Shown: positions 14,163-21,804, numbered from the stretch's first letter. The stretch: DNA of 44,003 nucleotides from a virus (IMGVR_UViG_3300006751_000002:1-44003); one strand, 5' to 3'. Translations and numbers: made by a program. Notes: generated by a model from the sequence alone, not told the origin.

Positions 14163-14777
14163 CTACGCTTGCGCTTGCGCTTGCGCCTGCTCTACGGCAC
14201 CACTATTTCTCAGAGTGTCAATGTCACTGGTAACTGCACGTGCGACTAGTGCGCGTTCGGTGGGATTACCTTCCACATCAGTTTCGCGTGCAATGCCGCC
14301 CGCAAGGGATTTCAGCGTCTTCACTTGCTCCCAAACTTTACCGACCGTCGCGGCCACCATTGGGCACCGTCTCTCTTCGTATTTTTTTCGGCCATTGGCA
14401 TATTGCGCGGCAGTAGCGTCTTCACTTCCGCCAGGGATGAGAATCAACATCAAATCTGTGACAGGGCACACCTCTACAACTTCGGCCTGCATAGCCATCC
14501 CTCGCCGGTCTTCGTAGTTCGGGCAGTATCCCATAACTTTGAATTGGGCCTTGTCGCGGATGGAACGTGGAGCTGTGTCCACTAGTCCAGCTCGTGGGTC
14601 GAATAGTGCACGTGGCGTGCGTGCGGGCTTGTGGTCTTCTTCACAAGCTTCGTTCACTGCATCGATAATCTCGACTAGCTGATTGTAGATAGGGGTCAAT
14701 TCTTCATCCGTCACTCTTTTGACGTTGATGGTTCGTGCCGCTGTCTTGGACAGGGCAAAAATAGGGCTGAATGTCAT
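14163..14777 (-). CDS. First gene of the minus-strand arm: hypothetical 204-aa protein
   Basis: Starts MTFSPIFALSKTAARTINVK. A frame upstream exists, but GAGGTGAGAAC precedes the ATG at 14777. Features are a helical N-terminal region (DEELTPIYNQLVEIIDAVNE), a central beta region with V-E-V-C-P-V-T-D-L-M-L-I-L-I-P-G-G, and a helical end closing in Ala-Gln repeats (AQAQAQA) encoded by tandem GCTTGC hexamers. No family recognised. As the promoter-proximal gene next to the control region it should be made first and in quantity; an early host-takeover or regulatory protein is a reasonable guess. Confidence 0.65.
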   Translation of the reverse strand: MTFSPIFALSKTAARTINVKRVTDEELTPIYNQLVEIIDAVNEACEEDHKPARTPRALFDPRAGLVDTAPRSIRDKAQFKVMGYCPNYEDRRGMAMQAEVVEVCPVTDLMLILIPGGSEDATAAQYANGRKKYEERRCPMVAATVGKVWEQVKTLKSLAGGIARETDVEGNPTERALVARAVTSDIDTLRNSGAVEQAQAQAQA

Positions 14778-14897
14778 GTTCTCACCTCGGGTTATTGGAC
14801 ACTGGATTGTGCCATATCGCGTGGTACGGGCTCGAACCATACTGCAGGCCTTAAACCTGGCACGCATTGTGTGCGCGTTTGTATCGCTGTCTTATCA

Positions 14898-15168
14898 GTG
14901 ACGGCTTGGCCCTCGTGACATTGTGTCACATGGTGTAGAGTCGCGTGCGTTCGCACCTACCGGAAGTAATCACTGGCGTCGTGTCACCTCTGCTCGTCTA
15001 GTTTCCTCTCTTGGGCCTTCCGCTCTCGTGACCAATACTACTGCACACCTCATGCCATACCTAAGTAGGTGCTATCAGGTGATGGTGTGCCACTGGCTAA
15101 GGTGCACGTGACCCGCTCCCGTTGCAGGTGCACAATAGTGGGGTTCTGCCCGCCTACCCAGTCACGTG
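14898..15168. promoter_or_regulatory. Cluster of GTCAC/GTGAC half-sites, candidate operator array
   Basis: Pentamers GTGAC or GTCAC begin at 14898, 14915, 14925, 14983, 15028, 15108 and 15161; chance predicts about one or fewer in 270 bp. Two form the dyad GTGACATTGTGTCAC (14915-14929). CACGTGAC (15105-15112) and GTCACGTG (15161-15168) are reverse complements of each other. Such clustering is typical of phage repressor or initiator binding sites. Confidence 0.45.
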
Positions 15169-15292
15169 TGCCCGGTTGTGTGTGCTTGTCGTACCCCTAG
15201 CAGAGGAGGGCCGTTCCCCCGGGCGCTGTGTGGTCAGTGTGCGCAATGTCCCACCTGTAGGTGTGCGTAATCGCAGGGGATTCGGCTCGCCC

Positions 15293-15313
15293 GATAGGAT
15301 TGACCATCCTATC
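15293..15313. repeat. Perfect 8-bp inverted repeat (hairpin) beside a C-tract
   Basis: GATAGGAT and ATCCTATC are separated by TGACC. It stands 10 bases before the 14-C homopolymer. Could be a terminator-like hairpin, cruciform or operator. Confidence 0.5.
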
Positions 15314-15323
15314 AACCCCCAGG

Positions 15324-15337
15324 CCCCCCCCCCCCCC
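15324..15337 (+). repeat. Homopolymer run of 14 C
   Basis: Fourteen consecutive C followed closely by a run of six C and GGGG; G-quadruplex formation on the other strand is possible. The exact length may be a sequencing or assembly estimate. Confidence 0.75.
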
Positions 15338-15508
15338 TACCCCCCGGGGACACCTATATTATGTAAGGGGATCCCCCCGTATGACCGCCGTAACATGGGT
15401 CCCCCCACACTCATAATCCAATGGGGCCGTTAAATGGCAGCTAAGGTATCCAGAAGACACGTCCGTCTCCGCTACGGTTCCTCCCCCATAAATCTAGCCA
15501 TTGCCTCA

Positions 15509-15534
15509 GACATGAGCTACGCTCGCCTCATGTC
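15509..15534. repeat. Perfect 8-bp inverted repeat with 10-nt loop
   Basis: GACATGAG (15509-15516) and CTCATGTC (15527-15534). It lies just upstream of the first plus-strand gene (15562), where a leader hairpin or operator would act. Confidence 0.5.
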
Positions 15535-15561
15535 ACCCAGAGAAGACAGAAGTGAGGAGAG

Positions 15562-15831
15562 GTGTTAGACGCCAAGGACCACAGGTTTATCGACGCGCAG
15601 AAAAATAAAGCATTAGCTAGACTTGAAAACTCAGCCTCAGGATATGTGCTTGTGAAGAGGTTTGGCGTCCGCGCAAGAACAGGATTGAAGAGAGCAATCG
15701 AGGAAGGAAAGGTGGAGATCTTCGCCACCCCCGCAGGGAAGGCATACCGTGTAGTGAAATTCCATACAGGATCCACCGATATAAACAAAAGCCTGTCAAG
15801 TAAAATCATACTTTCGAAGCTGAGTGATTAG
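15562..15831 (+). CDS. First plus-strand gene: hypothetical 89-aa basic protein (GTG start)
   Basis: GTG start with GAGGAGAG immediately before it. Protein begins M-L-D-A-K-D-H-R-F and is helical and basic, with G-Y-V-L-V-K-R-F-G-V-R-A-R-T-G-L-K-R-A-I-E-E-G-K-V, which could be a helix-turn-helix followed by a wing (EIFATPAGKAYRVV). No family recognised. Located opposite the early arm, it is a candidate regulator (a repressor- or activator-like role), but this is inference from place and shape only. Confidence 0.6.
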   Translation: MLDAKDHRFIDAQKNKALARLENSASGYVLVKRFGVRARTGLKRAIEEGKVEIFATPAGKAYRVVKFHTGSTDINKSLSSKIILSKLSD

Positions 15832-16035
15832 GGCTAGTTGAAAAAAAGATCGTCCTGAGGTCTCCAAATCATGCTAAGTAAGGAGACAGGGTCTCTTTCC
15901 AATTACAGCCTTCGGCTGTTGGTCGGATTCCGCTTCGCTACATCCTTCGTCCTTTCAGCTTCGCCGAAATGACAGAACAATTGTTACTTGTAAGTTTGTG
16001 TTCTCGGAAGTGGCACGGCACCATAAGGGCAGGTC
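15832..16035 (+). other. Non-coding gap with a dyad and a chromosomal-type palindromic repeat
   Basis: Contains GTCTCC/GGAGAC arms 16 bases apart near 15861-15888 and the hairpin ACAGCC-TTC-GGCTGT (15905-15919). A region with four CTTCG units (15910-15965) follows, then the palindrome AACAATTGTT near 15977-15986. A 33-codon open frame from 15872 lacks a ribosome-binding site and is not called. Confidence 0.45.
15905..15970. repeat. Palindromic CTTCG-rich patch resembling a bacterial intergenic repeat
   Basis: Starts with the perfect hairpin ACAGCCTTCGGCTGT, then GGTCGGATTCCGCTTCGC followed by TACATCC, with GGAT/ATCC arms. From memory, repeats with a GGTCGGATT...CGCTTCGCT...ATCC core are common between genes in Proteobacteria. 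Identity with such an element is not proven. Confidence 0.35.
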
Positions 16036-16284
16036 ATGGGCACTGCTTTTCGCTTTAGGGACCAAGGGGGACCGTTGAGTTTAGTTCATTTTTTGGTTAA
16101 ACGTCCAGATGGGACGGTAGATGACAAGCAATTCAAGAAGCTCGACGATGCGTGGGCTGAAGGCAGCGAGGTAGTGGTGGTTGATCGGTATGGTCAACAC
16201 CATTCTCTGTATAACGCCTATAAGCGTGGCATGATCTATATCAAGCCTATCCTGCCTAAGAGACGCCAGCGTGATCCGGTTTGA
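16036..16284 (+). CDS. Hypothetical 82-aa protein
   Basis: Begins MGTAFRFRDQGGPLSLVHFL after AAGGGCAGGTC. Basic, strand-rich protein with V-V-V-V-D-R-Y-G-Q-H-H-S-L-Y-N-A-Y-K-R-G. No family recognised. Its stop overlaps the TTG start of the next gene, so the two are probably coupled. Confidence 0.6.
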   Translation: MGTAFRFRDQGGPLSLVHFLVKRPDGTVDDKQFKKLDDAWAEGSEVVVVDRYGQHHSLYNAYKRGMIYIKPILPKRRQRDPV

Positions 16285-16556
16285 AGCTTCCCGAGTTCAT
16301 CTCCCTAGGTGGACACAGGATTAAGGTTGTCCGCCAGAAAGGGCTTATCAGTACTGCAGAAGCTTACGGGATATTTGACTGTGAGCAGCTTCTCATCAGT
16401 CTAGACGGAGACCTAGAGGGCTCGCTCCTGTGGGAGACGTTCTTCCATGAGATAGTGGAGGCTCTTAATTTTTTTGCCGAGGCAGAATTAGAACATCAGA
16501 CAATTCAGATTTTCGGTCTTCTGCTCCACCAGGTAGTCAATTCAGTTGTAGAATGA
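16281..16556 (+). CDS. Zincin-like phage protein with HEIVE motif, 91 aa (TTG start)
   Basis: The only possible start is the TTG at 16281 overlapping the previous stop. Residues 56-60 are H-E-I-V-E, followed by A-L-N-F-F-A-E-A-E-L-E-H (to residue 72) and L-L-L-H-Q-V-V. The H-E-x-x-E-A-x-N layout with a later H resembles small phage proteins related to HExxH metallopeptidases (ImmA/SprT-like folds) in which the second His is replaced by Glu. Whether it is an enzyme or a remnant is unclear. It ends just before the hairpin at 16562. Confidence 0.6.
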   Translation: MKLPEFISLGGHRIKVVRQKGLISTAEAYGIFDCEQLLISLDGDLEGSLLWETFFHEIVEALNFFAEAELEHQTIQIFGLLLHQVVNSVVE

Positions 16557-16561
16557 AAAAC

Positions 16562-16581
16562 GCCCCGCCTTTCGACGGGGC
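16562..16581 (+). terminator. Stem-loop terminator (possibly bidirectional)
   Basis: GCCCCG-CCTTTCGA-CGGGGC directly after the stop of the 91-aa gene. AAAAA precedes it, so read from the minus strand it ends in a U-run; on the plus strand only a short pyrimidine stretch follows. Confidence 0.55.
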
Positions 16582-16631
16582 TACTCTCTGACTGAGATGA
16601 GACATAAGTGGACTAAATCAAGGAGGTGACC

Positions 16632-16757
16632 TTGTCCGACTTGATTCTATGCAGCAGTCGAGATACCTTGTCAACCGTGACTGGGATAAGAACAGGCTGG
16701 TTTCTCTTGGGCTACTTTTTCTGTAATGCAGCTCTGTGGATCATTCTCTATGGCTAA
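16632..16757 (+). CDS. Small membrane protein, 41 aa (TTG start)
   Basis: AGGAGG five bases before TTG is one of the best ribosome-binding sites in the window. The product (M-S-D-L-I-L-C-S-S-R start) has a polar N-terminus and one hydrophobic span at about residues 21-41 (GWFLLGYFFCNAALWIILYG), ending the protein. It sits between a terminator and the 986-aa virion gene. Function unknown; a small membrane effector is plausible. The site and composition together argue against chance. Confidence 0.5.
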   Translation: MSDLILCSSRDTLSTVTGIRTGWFLLGYFFCNAALWIILYG

Positions 16758-16794
16758 GTTTGCACAACCAGTCCGGGTTTGTTACTTCTAATAC

Positions 16795-19755
16795 ATGGCA
16801 ACGCCCCCCGGAACTTTCCCTAAACACTATACACCGAGCAAGCCTGGGCCTTCCCTAGGTACCAGAGATTACGACATCCTGTCGCGGCAACGCGGCATGG
16901 CTGGTGCTAGACTTCGTGATGATCGAGCCGCACCATTTCTGCGCCTCGCACCACGTCAACAGGCGGAGGCGAGGGCGGTCGCGAGCGTATTCAAAAAGAC
17001 GGTCGAGGTTATGGGTATAATGGGCATTTCGATAGCTTTACCAGAGGTTGGCGCAGCACTCGTGCTCGCTGGATTTGCGCACACGGGAGAGAAGCTAAAG
17101 GCCGGAGAAGAGCTGGACAAATGGGACTATATAAATGTTGGTTCAGCACTCGTCGGAACTGCGGGCGGCGCGGCGCTTAGAAAGACCACAGCGGCACTAC
17201 AGAAGGCAAAGACGGGTGCCGCCGCAAAAGCAACGCTTGCACGGGCGGATAAGGAGCTGGCTGCGCAAGCAAGGGCTGCGATCGAAGGTAAGGCGGGGCT
17301 ACCAAAGGCGCAGATACCGCCAAAGAGCTACGATCCAGCGGGACTAACGGCTCAAGGACAAGGACCCTGGGGAACACAGGTGACACGATCCCCAGATCCA
17401 CGGAGCATGGAGTCAATTATCCGAGAACAGATGGATCTAGGACTCACAAAAGGGCGGACCCTTATGGACTTCGGCATACCTCCCACAGGTATGCAGTCTC
17501 GTCCGCCCACACCTTCCCCCAAAGGAGCGACCCCCGATGCTCCGATAAGTAGACCGTTTGTCGAACGACGGCAGGCGGAGATGGCTGCCCAGCCGTTCAA
17601 TATATTCCCAGGACAAGGAAAAGTGGTTAAGCCCTCATCTGAGATGCCGTTCAAGACCCGAGTTGACGAACGTGCAGCACCTCGCGGCGCAACAGAAGCC
17701 GGGTTTCAAGATGCGCTGGCGAACCAACTACCAGGCGACCCCCACGCACTTGGTGTTCTTCAGAAACTGCGGGAGGGGGGCTTTTCTGCCCGAGGAAAAG
17801 GCAGCGAAATGCAGCAAAACCTTAGAATTGGGGAAGCAATGGAGGCGCAGGGTGCATTCCCCTGGTCGCCATCAAGGAGGCCGACCGACTTCGTCGACTT
17901 TCCCAAAGGAGCGACCCCTGATGCTCCGATGAGTACACCGTCCGCCGCAGGTACCGCTGCAACGGTTCCTGGTGCTCCGAAGGTACAGACCCCGCTCCCC
18001 AAATTCCCAACAAGGGAGCATTCTCGTGCTCTCCCCAAGGGTACCGATTGGCACGCTTACGACCGAAGAAACCCCTTAGAGTTGGAGCAATTACCACACA
18101 GAACATGGGATGATTGGCGAGGCGCACATAGATGGAGTGCGGAAGATATAGGGCCACCATCCGCACCACCCGAAGTGTTGCCGTTCGTTGGACCCGGTCA
18201 GTCACTTAACGTGATGCCAGGAAAAGCGATCAAGCCGCCACCCGAAATGCCGTTCAGAACCCAGGTTGATGATGTGTACTCACCCCGTGGTGCAACAGAT
18301 GCCCGCATGAAAGAAAGGACATGGAAACATCTGGGTAAGCCTTGGGAAGAAACGACCGACGTTGGTGCTTTCAACAACTTGAATCCGCAGACGCCAAGCA
18401 ACATGCCGGTTTTTATGCCATCAAGCGTGAGCCCTCCTTCGACTCCCTCTTCGCTTGTGTCGGCCAGGTCAGCCGTGCCAGGGCGGGCTCCGTTACCAAG
18501 GGCGGGTGCCGGTCTCCGACCCGGCAAACAGCCACAAGCCGATCTTTCACAGCCCATAGGCCCGATTGGTCCGAGAGGCGCAACTAATTGGCTGGATCCT
18601 GCAGCCAGCGCAAAAGCGGGAGGTTATGATGTCCCTCCGTTTCTTCAGCGAAACTCACGACTGCTAAAGGGGGCCGCCGGTCTTGGGGCCTTAGCAGCCG
18701 GGGGTGTTGCAATGTTTGAAGGGTCTCGCGCAGCGGGGCCTGACTACCCAAGCGATATAACTGCAAGTGCGGCACCAAGAGTTCCCCACCCAACAGCAAA
18801 GAAGACAGCACCAAGTCCCTATCCTCACCCTACGGCGGTGGCAAAAACACCAGGTCCGACCATACCTGCTCAAGAGGAGCACACCATTAAAAGTGGTGAT
18901 ACACTGCAGGACATTGCGAACGATCTTACGGGTGGAGTCAGGAGCAAAGAAAGCAATCGGAAGTTGAGTGAGATTCTCCGCCTGAACCCTCAGTTTTTGA
19001 AAGACCCAGCGAAGGCAGACACCGGAGCCGTCCTTACTCATGAAGATGTCGATCGGGCTAAAGTTAAGACAGGCCAGACACTGTATTTGATGCCTGGATC
19101 GAGCGGACTGCTCGCACCCCGAGAGAAAGCACGTGGTGCACTTAGACGGCAGAGGCTCGCTGAATGGAAGGCACCTCCCAAGCCACCACCACCTGTAGGC
19201 GACGAAGTAGGCAGCATGATCAATGCCGCTGGCCCGTTTGGAGGAGTCGAGGGCCCCTCAGGACTTACGCAAGGCAAACACGGTCCCTACACAAGTTATC
19301 GCAACGAAGAAGACCCTTTGCTGGGAATGCAGCACGGAGGCGCGGTAGGCACAGGAGCATGGGGCTTCGAGTCGATGAACAACATACCGCTGAAGCCACG
19401 CCCAGGCGTGCCTTCACAAAGCCCGCCGAACACAAAGTCGCTACCCCCAAACTGGGGCGCAGCAACGCCACCGAGGCCGCCAGGTCCTCGCGATAATGTG
19501 AATATTGCAGTGGAAGGGGGAGAATACGTTGTGCCGACCTCCTCTGTCTCTGCCATTGCACAGAACCCAAATGATATGAATCACGCGAGGCAGTTGTTTC
19601 AGGACATAAAAGCGGGGCAGCCGCCGAGACCCCCACCGGCAGGTGATAGCGATTTTTTCTCTAAAGCCATGGCAGAACTCCGGCGACTGGCGGACCAAGC
19701 TCGCGCTAATCAGAGCAGAATCGCTCCAGAGTTACAGTCTGCTGCGCGGCGATAA
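16795..19755 (+). CDS. Large Pro/Gly-rich virion-associated protein with a LysM domain, 986 aa
   Basis: Layout: a hydrophobic segment at about residues 70-90 and an Ala-rich helix at about 120-160. A long low-complexity Pro/Gly region follows, holding imperfect repeats (KGATPDAP twice; K-x-x-K-P-x-x-E-M-P-F-x-T with R-G-A-T twice). Another hydrophobic stretch is near 625-645. A LysM-like domain begins H-T-I-K-S-G-D-T-L-Q-D-I-A near residue 697. Near the end is N-V-N-I-A-V-E-G-G-E-Y-V-V-P, a motif seen in phage structural proteins. LysM binds peptidoglycan, so a particle or ejected protein that contacts the cell wall is likely. No ribosome-binding site is visible at the ATG. It converges with the terminase gene, leaving a 4-nt gap. 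Confidence 0.7.
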   Translation: MATPPGTFPKHYTPSKPGPSLGTRDYDILSRQRGMAGARLRDDRAAPFLRLAPRQQAEARAVASVFKKTVEVMGIMGISIALPEVGAALVLAGFAHTGEKLKAGEELDKWDYINVGSALVGTAGGAALRKTTAALQKAKTGAAAKATLARADKELAAQARAAIEGKAGLPKAQIPPKSYDPAGLTAQGQGPWGTQVTRSPDPRSMESIIREQMDLGLTKGRTLMDFGIPPTGMQSRPPTPSPKGATPDAPISRPFVERRQAEMAAQPFNIFPGQGKVVKPSSEMPFKTRVDERAAPRGATEAGFQDALANQLPGDPHALGVLQKLREGGFSARGKGSEMQQNLRIGEAMEAQGAFPWSPSRRPTDFVDFPKGATPDAPMSTPSAAGTAATVPGAPKVQTPLPKFPTREHSRALPKGTDWHAYDRRNPLELEQLPHRTWDDWRGAHRWSAEDIGPPSAPPEVLPFVGPGQSLNVMPGKAIKPPPEMPFRTQVDDVYSPRGATDARMKERTWKHLGKPWEETTDVGAFNNLNPQTPSNMPVFMPSSVSPPSTPSSLVSARSAVPGRAPLPRAGAGLRPGKQPQADLSQPIGPIGPRGATNWLDPAASAKAGGYDVPPFLQRNSRLLKGAAGLGALAAGGVAMFEGSRAAGPDYPSDITASAAPRVPHPTAKKTAPSPYPHPTAVAKTPGPTIPAQEEHTIKSGDTLQDIANDLTGGVRSKESNRKLSEILRLNPQFLKDPAKADTGAVLTHEDVDRAKVKTGQTLYLMPGSSGLLAPREKARGALRRQRLAEWKAPPKPPPPVGDEVGSMINAAGPFGGVEGPSGLTQGKHGPYTSYRNEEDPLLGMQHGGAVGTGAWGFESMNNIPLKPRPGVPSQSPPNTKSLPPNWGAATPPRPPGPRDNVNIAVEGGEYVVPTSSVSAIAQNPNDMNHARQLFQDIKAGQPPRPPPAGDSDFFSKAMAELRRLADQARANQSRIAPELQSAARR
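17518..17557 (+). repeat. Imperfect 40-bp direct repeat, copy 1
   Basis: Matches 17902-17941 with three differences; encodes the P-K-G-A-T-P-D-A-P-I-S segment of the LysM-bearing protein. Confidence 0.8.
17902..17941 (+). repeat. Imperfect 40-bp direct repeat, copy 2
   Basis: Second copy of the 40-bp unit at 17518-17557, 384 bp (128 codons) downstream, in frame. Confidence 0.8.
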
Positions 19756-19759
19756 GAAA

Positions 19760-21778
19760 CTACCGCCTACGCTTCATGTAGGGACGAACCCCTGGTCTGG
19801 CTTTTGATCTGTCAGTTTGGTCTCGCGCGATTTTTTTCATCACCGCCTTCCACACGGCAGCGACATCTGGATCATCGAATGAGTCTTCGGCAAGGACCCC
19901 CTCATTCCTGCGCCTAACCGGAGGAGCGCCCTTGTTGTGCGCGAACAATCCGAGTGCAACACTCATGACACAGTCATCAAACGAGCCGCGAGGAGCAGCA
20001 AGCCGACCATCGTGTGATTCGAAGGCAGCCATCTCATCGAAGATCGTTCCGCTATACAGCACAAGGGTTTGCTCACGAACAGCCTCCTGAAGGTCACTCA
20101 GTATGCGGCCTTTCGTGACGTTGGTTACGTAAAAACCAAACCGGAAGGTGTTGGGGTCTGACGCTCTATTTCGGATGAGGTCTAAAGTAGCGCGATGATA
20201 GATATGAGGATACCTGTTCTCCACAATGCGCGTACACGTAGCAAGTCCCGGCCCATTCGCTTCGGGCATAAGAAACGCATCGTTATACCACTCGGCCAAA
20301 GTGCACAATAGCTCACCAAAAGCCGGAGCGGGTGTTTTGATGCGGAGGAAGGCAACCTCCTCCAGTGTCATCCCTTGATGTCTGTCAAACACAACCGCCA
20401 CGCTCCAGTCGCCATGCCGAAGACCTTGTGACACATCAGCACCAATACAGTAGCTGTGTCCTTTGATGGGCTTTCTCCACACTCGGAGTGTTTCCCGTCC
20501 TGGTAGGACAGTCTTGGGATCCTGATCTGGACGAAGAGAAACAGTGCTAACAGGCTTTACGGACATTGCTCTCAACCTAGCTTGCCTGAGCTTTTGCTGG
20601 TCGAACCATTTGGTTGATTGGGACTGGAAAACTTCAGAGAAATTCGCAGGGTACTCTTGTTCAAAAAACTGCTCAGGAGGCAGACCCGACTCATTTCCCT
20701 GGCAATCATTTTCGATCTTAAGTCTTCTCCATTTTAACTGCTCAAGTGTTATATCCGGGTATGCGAGGCGCAGCGCATCTTCGTGCTCGTCAAGGCTAAG
20801 GACAAGTTGATCGCGCTCCCAGTCAAACACATTTCTTCGATAGGCGGGCTCATCAAGCCACCCGTAGAAGAACCTTATGTACCCATTCCACTTTGCTAAG
20901 GTATCACCATCCTCATCGTCATGCGCCTTGATGACATCATCCAAGTCCATTCCTTTTTGCCACCGATCGTAAAATCCCCCCTGCGGCCCATTGCCGGTGG
21001 ACTCTTCAATGCACATGGCATGGGGTGGGGCAGCAGTTAGCGCTGCATTCACCTCTTGATACGATTCGTAGAAGGCTGTTTCGCTGTAGTGCATTAGGTC
21101 ATATTGGTCGCCACGAGCAGACTCTCGACCTCCTGCAGTTAAGACCTGGTACCGCGAGTTGTTTTCGAAGCTGTAGCCATCCTTCGTTTTGTAATCGGCT
21201 TTTTTTCTGTACTTGTCCCACTTCGCGGGCCAATATTTATAGAAGTCAGAGGCGTATTTGAAGACCCGCCGCGCATTAGGCCCTTTATGGGCCATAACCA
21301 TCACCGAAAGGTTGCTGTTGAAGTTTGCATCGAGGAAGAACCTGGCCTCAACATAACTAGAGACACCCGCACGACGGCATTTCGTGACTACGATCCTGCA
21401 CGGTCCGTCCGATGTCTCTATGTGGTTGTTTTTCCACAGCAGGCGCATTACGTGATCGACGTTCTTCTTGTAAACCGCGTCTACTTTTTCTGAAAATAGC
21501 AGGTCTTTGTCTATGTTCAGCCGCTTAAGGGCTCGATCTTGCTTGTCTTTGTCACCGAGGAGGAGATTTTTGACGACACAAAAGGCTCGCGTTCTTTCGA
21601 TGAGGTTGTGCAGCCGGGTCTGGCAGTTGTTGAGCTTAAGGGGTACGAGTTCACCCTTTTTGTCTCGGTGTTCGATGCGGATGAGCTTCTCCATCGCGAA
21701 GGGGGTGTCACGAATAAACTTCCCTAGCTGTTTCCCGCTGGTTCCGGCATCTGTTTGGTTGACATCTTCATGGTCCAT
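19760..21778 (-). CDS. terL: Terminase large subunit (on the opposite strand to the other virion genes)
   Basis: 672 aa packaging motor and nuclease. The ATPase domain has the Walker-A-like V-T-K-C-R-R-A-G-V-S-S (about residues 130-140), a strand ending L-M-H-Y-S-E-T-A-F in the Walker B/catalytic Glu position, and a coupling motif region C-I-E-E-S-T-G-N-G. The RNase-H-like nuclease domain shows Asp in Y-C-I-G-A-D-V-S-Q-G, Glu in M-P-E-A-N-G-P-G, and a late D-D-C-V-M-S-V-A-L. Walker A is of the deviant terminase type. ATG at 21778 is preferred; another ATG is at 21811, and neither has a good ribosome-binding site. No small terminase subunit was recognised nearby. Confidence 0.9.
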   Translation of the reverse strand: MDHEDVNQTDAGTSGKQLGKFIRDTPFAMEKLIRIEHRDKKGELVPLKLNNCQTRLHNLIERTRAFCVVKNLLLGDKDKQDRALKRLNIDKDLLFSEKVDAVYKKNVDHVMRLLWKNNHIETSDGPCRIVVTKCRRAGVSSYVEARFFLDANFNSNLSVMVMAHKGPNARRVFKYASDFYKYWPAKWDKYRKKADYKTKDGYSFENNSRYQVLTAGGRESARGDQYDLMHYSETAFYESYQEVNAALTAAPPHAMCIEESTGNGPQGGFYDRWQKGMDLDDVIKAHDDEDGDTLAKWNGYIRFFYGWLDEPAYRRNVFDWERDQLVLSLDEHEDALRLAYPDITLEQLKWRRLKIENDCQGNESGLPPEQFFEQEYPANFSEVFQSQSTKWFDQQKLRQARLRAMSVKPVSTVSLRPDQDPKTVLPGRETLRVWRKPIKGHSYCIGADVSQGLRHGDWSVAVVFDRHQGMTLEEVAFLRIKTPAPAFGELLCTLAEWYNDAFLMPEANGPGLATCTRIVENRYPHIYHRATLDLIRNRASDPNTFRFGFYVTNVTKGRILSDLQEAVREQTLVLYSGTIFDEMAAFESHDGRLAAPRGSFDDCVMSVALGLFAHNKGAPPVRRRNEGVLAEDSFDDPDVAAVWKAVMKKIARDQTDRSKARPGVRPYMKRRR

Positions 21779-21804
21779 GCGTGCAGTATTATACAGTATG
21801 ACTA

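Larger units (their letters stand above)
14778..15561. promoter_or_regulatory. Divergent control region between the two arms (784 bp, no genes)
   Basis: This stretch separates the minus-strand early arm from the plus-strand arm. I see no supportable gene. The left part (14898-15165) has seven GTCAC/GTGAC pentamers. Inverted repeats include GTGACA-TTG-TGTCAC (14915-14929), GTGCG-TT-CGCAC (near 14945), CACCT-GT-AGGTG (near 15252), GATAGGAT/ATCCTATC (15293-15313) and GACATGAG/CTCATGTC (15509-15534). A 14-C run lies at 15324-15337. Divergent early promoters, repressor sites and possibly a replication origin are expected in such a place. No strong sigma-70 promoter could be picked out by eye. Confidence 0.5.

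Noticed and set aside
14821-14875. tRNA-like fragment on the minus strand: T-arm TATGG-TTCGAGC-CCGTA and an anticodon-stem-like CAGG-TTTAAGG-CCTG
   Set aside because: No D-arm with GG, no 5' acceptor strand matching CCACGCG, and only two bases between the two arms. It could be a 3' tRNA remnant of an attachment site, but it is 12 kb from the integrase and the spacing is wrong, so I do not call a tRNA or attP.
14923-15111. 62-codon plus-strand frame over the GTCAC cluster
   Set aside because: No ribosome-binding site, unlike-protein composition, overlies a regulatory-looking region.
15122-15433. 103-codon plus-strand frame in the control region
   Set aside because: Passes through the 14-C tract (poly-Pro), has low-complexity composition and no ribosome-binding site, and no recognisable domain.
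15872-15973. 33-codon frame starting ATG CTA AGT AAG
   Set aside because: No ribosome-binding site; the reading lies in the palindromic CTTCG-rich repeat, which often gives spurious frames.
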